A stretch of 35,441 nt of DNA. Origin: a virus. Positions 7,092 through 14,567 of the stretch are shown here, one piece after another. The stretch is taken from positions 1-35,441 of the IMG/VR virus record IMGVR_UViG_3300037493_000253; one strand, 5' to 3'. The notes beneath the pieces are model-generated. The model saw nothing but the letters and a program-made list of their open reading frames with translations, was not told the DNA's origin and made no database searches. Both the position numbers and the translations under genes were made by a program. Position 1 is the first letter of the stretch. Every line of letters begins with the position of its first letter.

Positions 7092-8500
7092 CAGGCTATC
7101 CCCTTTAAATTCCGCCGTATCGGCTTAGACCAATTCCCCGTGGGCGAACCCAACGACGTCGCGGCATCCCCGGCGAAAGTAAGAAACACCGCGTCGGCCT
7201 TGTCGGGGGAACGCAAACCCCGCCGCCGCATGTCGTCCTTACTCTCGGCCTTCATCTTGCCGCTGCTGCCGAAAGAATACCTGATCGACGTCAATTCCGC
7301 AATAAGTTCGCCGTCGGCGGGTAACCGGCTGCCCCGCTGCTCAAGCCAACCGCGAAACCTGAATATCAACTCGGTGCGCAAATTGTTATACGTCGCCCCA
7401 AACGCGGGAGCCTCGGACACGTTCACAGCACGCACAGGAAGCCCCAGTTCGCGCAGGCGGTCATGGACACCAGAGCCAAGCCCGATGACGTCCACAAGGA
7501 TCTCTGACGGCCTGTCCGACGACATCAAGCCATCGTATTGCGCCTTGACCCTGCCGACGGTCTGCATCAGGTCCAAACCCTTCCACGTCTCAACCTCGGT
7601 GATGATCGGCCCGACCCGTTTAGCCAATGCCGACCGGTCGCTGCCGAAGCGTGCCACGTCCAATCCCCAGACAGCCCTCGTCGTCGGCGACGCAACCACA
7701 TCCCGACCCTTGGCAGCCTCGGCCAGATACAGCGGGATGATGGTGTCGTCGTCGCCCAAGGGAAACTCGCCCAACACGCGGATGCGATAGGCATTGCTAT
7801 CCTCGCCGTAGCGAACCTTCATCTCCTCGACAAACTCATCCGACACGCGGCTGCTCTCGACGCAAGACCAATGCAAAGTATGCCAGTGATCAGACAGCCG
7901 GTTGTGCGTCTCGTAAAACGTGCCGGTCGACCGCGTCGGGTTGCCAGCCAAAATCGTTATCGCGTTGTGGCCCGACATCGAACCGCTGGCAGCCTCGAAA
8001 ACCTGCTCCGGCACGCCGCTGGCCTCGTCAACCACCAGCATCACGTTATCGCTGTGAACCCCTGCCAACGCTTCGGGCTGCTCGGCCCGCGACGTCCTAG
8101 CCGAGATAAACGCTTCCGACGGGGCCGCGATCAATTCAACCCGGTCGGTCTTCACCTCAACCAAACTCTGCAACGCTTCGGGCAGTTCGTTAATCCACCG
8201 CTTCAATTCGGCAAACAAGGCGTCATACAACTGCGCACTGGTCGGCGCGGTCACCACAACCTTGCACGGATACCGAAACAGCAAAAACCACAGCATGCTC
8301 CAACTCAAGCTGGTCGACTTACCCGTGCCGTGACCCGACCGCACCGACACCTTCCGCTCGCCGCCGCCGACCGCACGCAACAAATCATCCTGATAGGCTT
8401 CCGGCACAGCGCCGAGGATCTCACGCACAAACAACCCCGGACCCTCGGCCGACATGCCATACCGTGCGATCATCTCCTCGAAGGGGTTATCTTTGCTCAT
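7091..8500 (-). CDS. Terminase large subunit
   Basis: A 469-residue DNA-packaging motor with ATPase and nuclease domains. Walker A is GHGTGKST at residues 56-63, Walker B is VMLVVDE at 153-159 with the catalytic Glu at 159, and the coupling motif is TILAGNPTRSTGTFY at 182-196. The RNase H-fold nuclease begins at GLDVARFGSD (Asp281), with a second acidic strand at ILVDVIG (Asp337) and a late acidic site in SPDKADA. Length and motif order match the terminase_6/T4-like families. The ATG overlaps the preceding gene as ATGA. Confidence 0.95.
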   Translation of the reverse strand: MSKDNPFEEMIARYGMSAEGPGLFVREILGAVPEAYQDDLLRAVGGGERKVSVRSGHGTGKSTSLSWSMLWFLLFRYPCKVVVTAPTSAQLYDALFAELKRWINELPEALQSLVEVKTDRVELIAAPSEAFISARTSRAEQPEALAGVHSDNVMLVVDEASGVPEQVFEAASGSMSGHNAITILAGNPTRSTGTFYETHNRLSDHWHTLHWSCVESSRVSDEFVEEMKVRYGEDSNAYRIRVLGEFPLGDDDTIIPLYLAEAAKGRDVVASPTTRAVWGLDVARFGSDRSALAKRVGPIITEVETWKGLDLMQTVGRVKAQYDGLMSSDRPSEILVDVIGLGSGVHDRLRELGLPVRAVNVSEAPAFGATYNNLRTELIFRFRGWLEQRGSRLPADGELIAELTSIRYSFGSSGKMKAESKDDMRRRGLRSPDKADAVFLTFAGDAATSLGSPTGNWSKPIRRNLKGIA

Positions 8501-8679
8501 TTTGTGGCAGGCCCAAACAAAAACGGATCGTTGATGTGATCAATCAATTCATCACCATCAAGACCCTCAGACAGCATATATCGAATGATGTCGCGGACAG
8601 TGTGATCCTCGGTGAAGCAGGTGTAAATGATGCCGTCCTCATCCTCAACTTCGATTGGCTTACGTCTAACCTCACTCAT
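8497..8679 (-). CDS. Small acidic hypothetical protein
   Basis: A 60-residue protein (MSEVRRKPIEVEDEDGIIYT ... LIDHINDPFLFGPATK). It has an acidic N-terminal half and a predicted helix around RDIIRYMLSEGLDGDELIDHI. Start taken at the ATG 8677-8679, six bases after GGGG; an in-frame ATG two codons earlier touches the ribosome site. It lies between a second small gene and TerL, so it could be a terminase accessory factor. No family recognised. Confidence 0.65.
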   Translation of the reverse strand: MSEVRRKPIEVEDEDGIIYTCFTEDHTVRDIIRYMLSEGLDGDELIDHINDPFLFGPATK

Positions 8680-8896
8680 CGTCATCCCCTAAAATCGCGT
8701 AAATCTTCGCCATCTCAATCAGCCACAAGGCATCCTTGCGCGAAACATCCCCCGACGCCGCCACATACAGCGAACCCTCGGCAGTCTCACCCAACACCAG
8801 CACAGTATCCAAACCCTTGGCGGACGCCGCCACCAACACGTCGCCGACCGAAATATCGGGCTCGAACAGGTTAACCACGTTGCCGCCGTCACTCAT
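8672..8896 (-). CDS. Small hypothetical protein between terminase subunits
   Basis: A 74-residue protein, MSDGGNVVNLFEPDISVGDV then VAASAKGLDTVLVLGETAEG and a terminal helix (ALWLIEMAKIYAILGDDDE). The pattern of two beta strands and a C-terminal helix is common among small phage proteins near terminase genes. The ATG at 8894-8896 has GGGGGA 8 bases upstream and overlaps the TerS stop. Its last codons closely copy the TerS tail (both end DDE), as described in the findings. Confidence 0.65.
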   Translation of the reverse strand: MSDGGNVVNLFEPDISVGDVLVAASAKGLDTVLVLGETAEGSLYVAASGDVSRKDALWLIEMAKIYAILGDDDE

Positions 8897-9383
8897 CGTC
8901 GCCATCCCCCACAACCGCGTCCACAACCTCGGCCACCGCGTTAATCGTAATGCCGCCGTCCCGACGCTTCTTCAACGCATCCAAATGCAGTTGGCCGATG
9001 TTAATCGTCACGTTCGGCCCGTTCGGATTGTGCCGGAACCTGTCGGGATTGTTAACCGACGCCATCCACTTGCGGACGTCAATCCGCTCCTTGCCGACCG
9101 CAACCTGCTCGCGGTTAATCGTCGGCAACAAAGCCATGTCGTCGGCAATCTTCAAGGCTTCCTCGGCCAACTGATCCGCATACTCGCGCCGACCCTCGTT
9201 GATCACGGCCCGATACTCTGGATGCGCGTTGATGTGTCGGCTCAAATATGTGCGCGAACACCCCAACTTGGTCGCCAAATCCAAAATCGTGCCACCCTCG
9301 GCAATGTAATCCTGCAACCACTCAACACCGCCGAGAGCCTCAATTTCGCCAAACAAACGCTTCTTCAACGCACGGCCAGCCAT
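8889..9383 (-). CDS. Terminase small subunit
   Basis: A 164-residue DNA-recognition subunit. After a basic start (MAGRALKKRLFGEIEALGG) comes a helix-turn-helix, GTILDLATKLGCSRTYLSRHINAHPEY (residues ~28-55), and a helical oligomerisation region (RREYADQLAEEALKIADDMA). A later segment, DVRKWMASVNNPDRF, is the familiar 'Kw.as..np..y' motif of small terminases. The acidic tail ends GDGDDE. The ATG at 9381-9383 follows GGGAG by 7 bases; the longer frame would begin inside the upstream inverted repeats. Two small genes separate it from TerL. Confidence 0.88.
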   Translation of the reverse strand: MAGRALKKRLFGEIEALGGVEWLQDYIAEGGTILDLATKLGCSRTYLSRHINAHPEYRAVINEGRREYADQLAEEALKIADDMALLPTINREQVAVGKERIDVRKWMASVNNPDRFRHNPNGPNVTINIGQLHLDALKKRRDGGITINAVAEVVDAVVGDGDDE

Positions 9384-9391
9384 CGTGTTCT

Positions 9392-9496
9392 CCCAAGTTA
9401 ACGTGGGGGTTGTCTGCACCCTGAGCGCGTGGGCCGTGTTGCCTCGCATTCTCTACCCCACACAGGGCCTATGTAGCAACATATAGGCAACTTGGG
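9392..9496. repeat. Nested inverted repeats between HNH and terminase genes
   Basis: CCCAAGTT at 9392-9399 pairs with AACTTGGG at 9489-9496. Inside, GCCTATGT (9467-9474) pairs with ACATATAGGC (9479-9488) with a two-base bulge. The leftward transcript would form a hairpin in front of TerS, without a T-run for classic termination. It could be an attenuator, an RNA-processing site, or a packaging (pac) site next to terS. The sequence does not decide between these. Confidence 0.45.
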
Positions 9497-9526
9497 TTTT
9501 CCACGCAACGATTAGGTTTATTCGGG

Positions 9527-10201
9527 TTAGATATACGTCCAGCCGGGTTGGTCGATCTGGCAGTAGCGAGCCACCGCACGGGGATGCAAACCTAAAGCTG
9601 CCGCTGCCAGCGTGGCACTCGGAAAGTTACCATGCGGCGTCTGGACGGCCTTGGCACGCGGATGGCGGCTGCGATCACGCAGGTGATCCCCATTTGACGA
9701 TACCGCACGCCCCTTGGCCCGCATGTCGGCCATGTTCTCCATCTGCGAGCCGGATTTCAAATGGGCCGGATTGACGCATGCAGGGCTGTCGCAAGTGTGC
9801 ATGACAACCTCGGCCACCGCGTCGCCCGTCACTAAAGCGTGGATCAACCGATGCGCCAACACAGTATGCCCACCCAGCGAAATCATGCCGTAGCCGCCGT
9901 GGTTAACCGTGCCAACCCATAGGTGACAAGCATCCTTGCCGACGTTGGCGTTGATTTTGGCGCGAAACTTTCCATCCAACTCAGGTGACCATTTCTGCAA
10001 AAGCATCACAACCCCGACGCCCCTTGTAGGAACATTCCTACCGCGAGTTGTCACGCCCTTAACCTGTGCGGCCACGTTGGCATCGTAAAGTTTCTGATAA
10101 TCCAACCGCTGCTTGGCCCGACGTTCACGCATGTAGCAGGCTTGGCACAGGCCGCGAACGATGGCGTCCCGGTCAGGATGATTTTTGCAGGAAGTGTCCA
10201 T
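9527..10201 (-). CDS. HNH endonuclease (HNH_3 type)
   Basis: A 224-residue nuclease. The N-terminus carries a zinc-knuckle pattern (C5, H8, C19, C22). The HNH core runs AHRLIHALVTG ... VVMHTCDSPACVNPAHL, with H117, H135, C137, C142, N144 and H147 in family positions. The C-terminal ~40 residues contain SATLAAAALGLHPRAVARYC, a NUMOD-like helix-turn-helix typical of homing nucleases. The ATG at 10199-10201 has GGAG 6 bases upstream; the longer frame starts at TTG. HNH proteins beside terminase genes are needed for packaging in some phages, while others are selfish homing elements. With a terS neighbour and its own promoter, either role is possible. Confidence 0.88.
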   Translation of the reverse strand: MDTSCKNHPDRDAIVRGLCQACYMRERRAKQRLDYQKLYDANVAAQVKGVTTRGRNVPTRGVGVVMLLQKWSPELDGKFRAKINANVGKDACHLWVGTVNHGGYGMISLGGHTVLAHRLIHALVTGDAVAEVVMHTCDSPACVNPAHLKSGSQMENMADMRAKGRAVSSNGDHLRDRSRHPRAKAVQTPHGNFPSATLAAAALGLHPRAVARYCQIDQPGWTYI

Positions 10202-10612
10202 GATGCTCTCCAATGTTGCTGTGCGTTATATAGTCTGCGCAAGTTATATGGGCAATGGGTTTGCGGATAATTTTACAAAATTTTTATCGGGTTAGCAGAT
10301 GTGTGTGGAGGAGCAGCAGCAGCCGCCCCCGCCTTAACCCCCTATACCGGGGGGGCCTCGGTAGGCATGGCAGGCAACCGATGCGGCTATATAACGCACT
10401 CAATCAGCTAACTACGATTATGTCCAGCATCCACATCAATGATAACAATGACTTAGCATATCTGCCGCATTATGTTCGATTTCCGTTTACCAACAGTGAA
10501 CGTCATGGCGGCAAAATGGGGTAGCCAGTTACCACCAAGCCAGCCACCGCCGACCCCGGCTCGCCCACGCCCACGCGAGGCGGCGTGTCTTAGGGCTTGG
10601 TCTAACCCCATT
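10202..10612. other. 411-base intergenic region with promoter and GC hairpin
   Basis: No convincing gene. It holds the leftward promoter at 10227-10255, an AT-rich patch at 10262-10290 with the dyad ATTTT-AC-AAAAT, a GC stem of CCCCC (10338-10342) and GGGGG closing a short TATACC loop, and GC-rich low-complexity DNA around 10520-10600. It separates the replication block from the packaging/structural block. Confidence 0.6.
10227..10255 (-). promoter_or_regulatory. Candidate promoter for HNH-terminase-structural operon
   Basis: Read leftward: TTGCCC (10255-10250), 17-base spacer, TATATA (10232-10227). An overlapping TATAAC two bases on is a second -10 option. Expected transcripts would start near 10220, just ahead of the HNH ribosome site. 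It lies where early and late leftward blocks meet, so it could be a middle or late promoter. Confidence 0.45.
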
Positions 10613-10840
10613 TCACTTAGTCTTCACGGCTAGATACGCGAACATCCCGTCCACCTTATCCAACCGCTTCATAACCAGTAAACACAAGCCGTCGTTGCTT
10701 GCGTCTGCCGCATCGCGTTTATGCACGCCACCACAATGTTGGCCGACGTGATAGATTAGGCGATCACCCGCATCCGCCTCTGCCAATCGGTGGCCGAAGA
10801 CACCCTGCTTATCCTTCGTGATGTCCACAAGTTTGCTCAT
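10613..10840 (-). CDS. Hypothetical protein
   Basis: A 75-residue protein (MSKLVDITKDKQGVFGHRLA ... FAYLAVKTK) with no recognised family. It contains GDRLIYHVGQHCGGVHKRDA, with clustered His/Cys residues that might bind metal, and a C-terminal beta-type stretch. The ATG overlaps the upstream stop as ATGA, so it is the last gene of the dCTP-deaminase operon. Confidence 0.6.
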   Translation of the reverse strand: MSKLVDITKDKQGVFGHRLAEADAGDRLIYHVGQHCGGVHKRDAADASNDGLCLLVMKRLDKVDGMFAYLAVKTK

Positions 10841-11409
10841 TTGAACACATCCCCCAAATCGTCATCCAAGCTGTCATTCGTCGGCTTCCTGATCGCCGTT
10901 ATCTCGGCTCCGGGAAAACTTTCTTTAACCTGTCGCACCAGATCGTTGCGATGGGCCGCCAAGGCAACCGCCACTTCCCGCATGTTGAACATCAGCAACC
11001 CCTTGCGCTTGCGGTAAGCTGCGGGCCACATCCTGCCATCCTCAATGATGCCGTATGTCACCCCGTCCAACTCATACTCCCAGATGTGCGGATCTGCGGG
11101 CTGGTGTCCGGCCGCCGTCGCCTCGGCGTCCATCATGGCTAACCCACGCACACACACCTCGGCCCATCCAGCCACCTTGCCAGCATCCTTGCTATCCTCT
11201 GCGGCATACAGGCCCGCCATAGCTTTACCCCATTTGGCGAGCGTCTCCGGCCCTGTCAGCCCCATCAGCACGCCTATCCCCCACTTCTTATCCATCTGCT
11301 CGCTTGCCCGTGTGAACCCCGCAAGCGCCACGTCAACCTTTATGTCGTCAGCCGATGCCTGCGGGTGAATGACGCGATCCGTCTTTTTCTGATACGTCGG
11401 CCGCTTCAT
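10837..11409 (-). CDS. Hypothetical protein of the nucleotide-metabolism operon
   Basis: A 190-residue protein. The N-terminus (KRPTYQKKTDRVIHPQASADDIKVDVALAGFTRASEQMDKKWGIG) is followed by a helical stretch and then WEYELDGVTYGIIEDGRMWPAAYRKRKG, a likely beta hairpin. The C-terminus is acidic (DSLDDDLGDVFK). I recall similar proteins of unknown function in proteobacterial phages. It is coupled by ATGA overlaps to both neighbours, dCTP deaminase upstream and a small ORF downstream, which points to a DNA-metabolism or modification accessory role. Confidence 0.6.
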   Translation of the reverse strand: MKRPTYQKKTDRVIHPQASADDIKVDVALAGFTRASEQMDKKWGIGVLMGLTGPETLAKWGKAMAGLYAAEDSKDAGKVAGWAEVCVRGLAMMDAEATAAGHQPADPHIWEYELDGVTYGIIEDGRMWPAAYRKRKGLLMFNMREVAVALAAHRNDLVRQVKESFPGAEITAIRKPTNDSLDDDLGDVFK

Positions 11410-11888
11410 GCCCGTTCATCCTTGGCTTCCACGGGTCCACGCACTTGATCCTGATACTTGCCATTGTATGCCGCAGGTTCGGCGATCTGGCTGAATATCA
11501 CCTGCGCTATGCCAGAGCCGGCCTTGATGTGCAGCGGCTGCCATCCGTGGTGGACCAACTCTAGCGTCAGGTATCCGCGCCAACCCGGTTCGATCACCGT
11601 GTTGAACACCGACAGCCCGCGTCTCGCCCACGACGACTTATCGTGAACCACGCCGACCAGATCGAACGGCATGTCAAATTGTTCCATCGCGCTTGCCAGC
11701 GTGAACCTTCCCGTCTTCCATTCGCCATCCACCCTGACCCTGTCACCGCCGAAGAATACATCCTGCTCAATTCGGATGTCATATCCTGCCAGCGTTAATC
11801 CATGGCTGACCCCGTTTAATATATGCTTACCCGTCAGCATATCTAATATCGGCTCGGCTTTAATAAGTTCCCTGCCATTGATAATCAT
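11406..11888 (-). CDS. dcd: dCTP deaminase-like protein
   Basis: A 160-residue member of the dCTP deaminase/dUTPase superfamily, which converts dCTP to dUTP (or dUMP in bifunctional forms) for thymidylate synthesis. The signature KSSWARRGLSVFNTVIEPGW begins at residue 84. TLEL at 108-111 gives the catalytic-type Glu110. IKAGSGIAQVIF and YNGKYQDQ near the C-terminus match the Dcd 'GGKYQGQ' end. Length is somewhat below the ~190 of the E. coli enzyme. GGGAG lies 7 bases upstream of the ATG. Confidence 0.85.
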   Translation of the reverse strand: MIINGRELIKAEPILDMLTGKHILNGVSHGLTLAGYDIRIEQDVFFGGDRVRVDGEWKTGRFTLASAMEQFDMPFDLVGVVHDKSSWARRGLSVFNTVIEPGWRGYLTLELVHHGWQPLHIKAGSGIAQVIFSQIAEPAAYNGKYQDQVRGPVEAKDERA

Positions 11889-11954
11889 GTCGATCTCCCG
11901 TTTGATTGTGCCATCGTAGTGGCAACCTGTTCTCGCCTGTGCCCACGTCGGGCC

Positions 11955-12188
11955 TTACATACTGCTAACCATCGTGCAGATAGCCAACCCGTATCCTGCT
12001 GCTGTTCGCTCGGATTTCCCCCTATTGCAAACTACCGGCTTGCTGCGAATGCGCCACTGGCGACATGCAGTGGCGGACTTGTCCGCCGCAGGTAGTTTAC
12101 TATAGGGGAAATCCAGCAGCGGAAGATTTGTTTTTACCTCTTTTCCGCCACTGGTCCGCCACTGAAAAAACCCACTGGCGGACGTCAT
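11955..12188 (-). CDS. Doubtful small ORF overlapping the repeat cluster
   Basis: A 77-codon open frame whose ATG overlaps the stop of the primase-helicase gene as ATGA, like most junctions here. Against it, almost its whole length is made of inverted repeats and iterons, giving unnatural-looking peptides (QWRTSGG, RQWRIRS), and no family is recognised. I think the DNA repeats are the functional element and the frame is probably incidental. Confidence 0.25.
   Translation of the reverse strand: MTSASGFFQWRTSGGKEVKTNLPLLDFPYSKLPAADKSATACRQWRIRSKPVVCNRGKSERTAAGYGLAICTMVSSM
12012..12183. repeat. Iteron and palindrome cluster: candidate origin or operator array
   Basis: An 11-base element, GTCCGCCACTG, occurs exactly at 12154-12164 and with one mismatch immediately before it at 12143-12153. 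It occurs inverted and exact at 12068-12078, inverted with one mismatch at 12173-12183, and weaker at 12049-12059. Perfect dyads overlap these: CGCCACTG (12052-12059)/CAGTGGCG (12068-12075) and GGCGGAC (12072-12078)/GTCCGCC (12081-12087). The set is framed by a ~24-base imperfect inverted repeat, 12012-12036 against 12091-12114. It lies directly after the primase-helicase gene. P4-type replication proteins use such iterons at their origin. Confidence 0.6.
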
Positions 12189-14518
12189 ATTTGCTCACCC
12201 ACACGGCTGGTTGAACGTAGGCCCTTGCGGTCTTTGTATTGCCCGGTCGACCGATAAGTAAACTCTTCCAGCAACCCTGTTTCGAGCCAATGCTTGATGA
12301 TCCGCTTGGCTTGTGCATCGTTTTTGGTGTGCTTGGCATTGTCGAACGGGTAGTTCGTTATAACAGATCCCGCGAACCGTTCTTTGTCTTGCGGTCGGCT
12401 GCTATAATGTTCGACACCGTCGTCCGTTAATATGCCCGCGTTGATCAGGCTTAGTATTCTGTTGACGGTCTTTTCGTCCATGCCTTCCCATTCGTCGGGC
12501 AGGTTGAAGGGCACGCAGACGCCGACGTAATCACCGTTGGCTATCTTGACGCCAATCATCTTGCGGTAGACTGCCGCTGCCGCTGGTGGCGCTAGGTTGG
12601 CTTTGCCGTCGTCTATCCTGAATATTCCCCTAGCGTCGTCCAGCGGTATGCCGAGTTTGACCGCGTCGTCTTCGCTGATCTTGTTGATCACGCGGGCTGC
12701 TCGGACGGCCCCGATTAGGCTTCCAGCGCCGCGCACGCTGTCTATGCCCGCGTCTTCCCCGTTACCTTTGCGGATGTGGTGAACCAGACATATGCTGCAA
12801 TTGGCTTCGTCGGCCACACGTCTGATTTCGGCCACGACGGCGTTAACCGCACCGTTATCGTTTTCGTTGACGTTATGGGCGGCCACCAGCGGATCTATAA
12901 AAATCATGCCGATGTTCCATTCCTTGATCTTTCGGATCATGTATTCGACCAAGGCTACGTTCGGTATCACACCGTCGCGGGTTTGCGTGCCGAATTTTAA
13001 ACTGAAATCTCGGCCTGCGCTGACAAACAGTTTTCCTCTGATTTCGTCAGGTTTGACCTCGTAGTGCCTCATTGTGGCTAGGACACGTCTTTGGATTTCC
13101 TCGTATGGATCCTCTAAATTTATGATCCAGACGTTGCATTGCTCATGCACGGTTTCGCCCAGTAGCGGCCTGCCGATGGCTATGGCAACAGCTTCCGCCG
13201 TCAGTGCGCTTGTCTTGCCCACACCGCCGGCAGCGGCAAAGGCACTTAGGAATGATCTCAGATAATGATGGCCGTAAATCCACCGGCGGACGGGCACGCT
13301 GGCCTCGTCAAAATCGTCGAACGGCACGGGCCACTCGGCTGCCGGTGTCGGTGGCTCTGCGCTGCCCATAGGTATGTCGATGTAATCTTTTTCTGGCTGC
13401 GCGTCGGCAACGTGATCCGGTTGCGTCGGTTGAACGTAGTCGAAATCATCCAGCGGGGATTTAGGCACGTCGGACGGCGGCGATGCGGAGATTGTCGGCT
13501 TAATCTCCGCACCATAAGCACGCACGGCGGCCTTAAAGTCGCCACCATGTTCGAAATGTGCAAATAGGTCGAACGCGTCGCCGTAGCAGTATGAATTGTC
13601 GCCCATGGCTTTAGATCGGCCAATACCGGCGGCCGCATCTGAACCCGACAGGCTGACCCAATGCGTGCCGAAGTTTTGGGTGGCGAAACTGGCCGACGAT
13701 TGGTAACGCGATCTGTAATGGGCCGACGATCCGCGACGCTCGTAACCGTATTTCAGCAATAGGTCGCCGATGTCGTGGGCCTCGTTGAATACGTCGACCG
13801 GGTTTGCGTCGTTAGGATGCTGTAGGCGGCGTTCGGCTCGCTGCTGTTCGCGCTGGCGTCGGGCCACGTCTGCCTGCTCGTTGGCAAGTCTGCGCTGCTC
13901 TTCGCGGCGTTCGACTTCCTGCATGATAGGGTTGGCGTCGGTTAAGAATACGTTTCCCCCGCGAATTATTTCGTAATCGTAGAACAGCGGTTTTAGATCG
14001 GGTCCACGCTTTGACATAGGCACGTTGGGCAGATAGATCGGCTGGCCGCAGCGTGCCAATGCGCCGTCGGGGGTGATCCCGTGTTGCCTGATCATGTCAA
14101 AGAATGCCGACTGTATATCCTCGTATTCGATACCGGATATCTTGGCAGCCAGAGGCAACAGCACGCGCCACTTGCGTTTGTCTTGGCTTGCCCCCGACGA
14201 CGAGTAGACGATCATGCTGACAGGCCCTAGCACGTCTCTGACGGCCTGTATGACGTCGGCCTTGCTTGGGTTGCCTTGGTCGACGTCTAGGGCAAGCATG
14301 CGGAACAACCCGCGTTCGCGCTGGGCGTCGTGCGATCTGCCGTCGTTGGCTCGGTAGGTCGACGGTATGAAAAAGTCGGCGTCGGCTTTGTCTTTGGCTT
14401 GCGGCTCTTTGACCATCTTGACGATGTCGGGCCATGATATGCCGGGGTAAGTCTGGTCTGGCTTGTCGATCAGCGTGAAGTAACTGCCGGCGGCCATCAG
14501 GAAACGGATGTCACTCAT
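12185..14518 (-). CDS. Primase-helicase: N-terminal primase-like, C-terminal RepA-type ATPase
   Basis: A 777-residue replication protein. Residues ~1-190 look like an archaeo-eukaryotic-type primase/Rep domain: LALDVD gives a DVD metal motif at 78-80, followed by YSSSGASQDKRKWRVLLPL at ~105-123. A charged helical linker (residues ~200-235) leads to a region with GDAFDLFAHFEHGGDFKAAV (~313-332). The C-terminal RecA-fold helicase has Walker A AAAGGVGKTS at 428-437, Walker B MIFIDPL at 538-544 and LVHHIRK at 578-584, as in RepA/DnaB-like AAA_25 proteins. It would unwind and prime the phage origin, leaving synthesis to host polymerase III. The ATG lacks a strong ribosome site. Confidence 0.88.
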   Translation of the reverse strand: MSDIRFLMAAGSYFTLIDKPDQTYPGISWPDIVKMVKEPQAKDKADADFFIPSTYRANDGRSHDAQRERGLFRMLALDVDQGNPSKADVIQAVRDVLGPVSMIVYSSSGASQDKRKWRVLLPLAAKISGIEYEDIQSAFFDMIRQHGITPDGALARCGQPIYLPNVPMSKRGPDLKPLFYDYEIIRGGNVFLTDANPIMQEVERREEQRRLANEQADVARRQREQQRAERRLQHPNDANPVDVFNEAHDIGDLLLKYGYERRGSSAHYRSRYQSSASFATQNFGTHWVSLSGSDAAAGIGRSKAMGDNSYCYGDAFDLFAHFEHGGDFKAAVRAYGAEIKPTISASPPSDVPKSPLDDFDYVQPTQPDHVADAQPEKDYIDIPMGSAEPPTPAAEWPVPFDDFDEASVPVRRWIYGHHYLRSFLSAFAAAGGVGKTSALTAEAVAIAIGRPLLGETVHEQCNVWIINLEDPYEEIQRRVLATMRHYEVKPDEIRGKLFVSAGRDFSLKFGTQTRDGVIPNVALVEYMIRKIKEWNIGMIFIDPLVAAHNVNENDNGAVNAVVAEIRRVADEANCSICLVHHIRKGNGEDAGIDSVRGAGSLIGAVRAARVINKISEDDAVKLGIPLDDARGIFRIDDGKANLAPPAAAAVYRKMIGVKIANGDYVGVCVPFNLPDEWEGMDEKTVNRILSLINAGILTDDGVEHYSSRPQDKERFAGSVITNYPFDNAKHTKNDAQAKRIIKHWLETGLLEEFTYRSTGQYKDRKGLRSTSRVGEQI

Positions 14519-14532
14519 GGTTGCACAGAGTG

Positions 14533-14561
14533 TTGCATGGTGGGTGTGCGTAATGTATAAA
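14533..14561 (+). promoter_or_regulatory. Candidate promoter for a + strand small RNA
   Basis: TTGCAT at 14533-14538, 17 bases, TATAAA at 14556-14561. The -10 matches five of six consensus bases; the -35 keeps only the TTG. Predicted start is near 14568. It faces rightward in a region where all coding genes run leftward. Confidence 0.4.
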
Positions 14562-14567
14562 CATGGT

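Noticed and set aside
7538-8539. A 333-codon + strand frame opposite terminase
   Set aside because: The terminase frame has Walker and nuclease motifs; the antisense frame is low-complexity and without a ribosome site.
10255-10524. An 89-codon + strand frame in the intergenic region
   Set aside because: No ribosome site, unusual composition, and it crosses the GC hairpin; the region looks regulatory.
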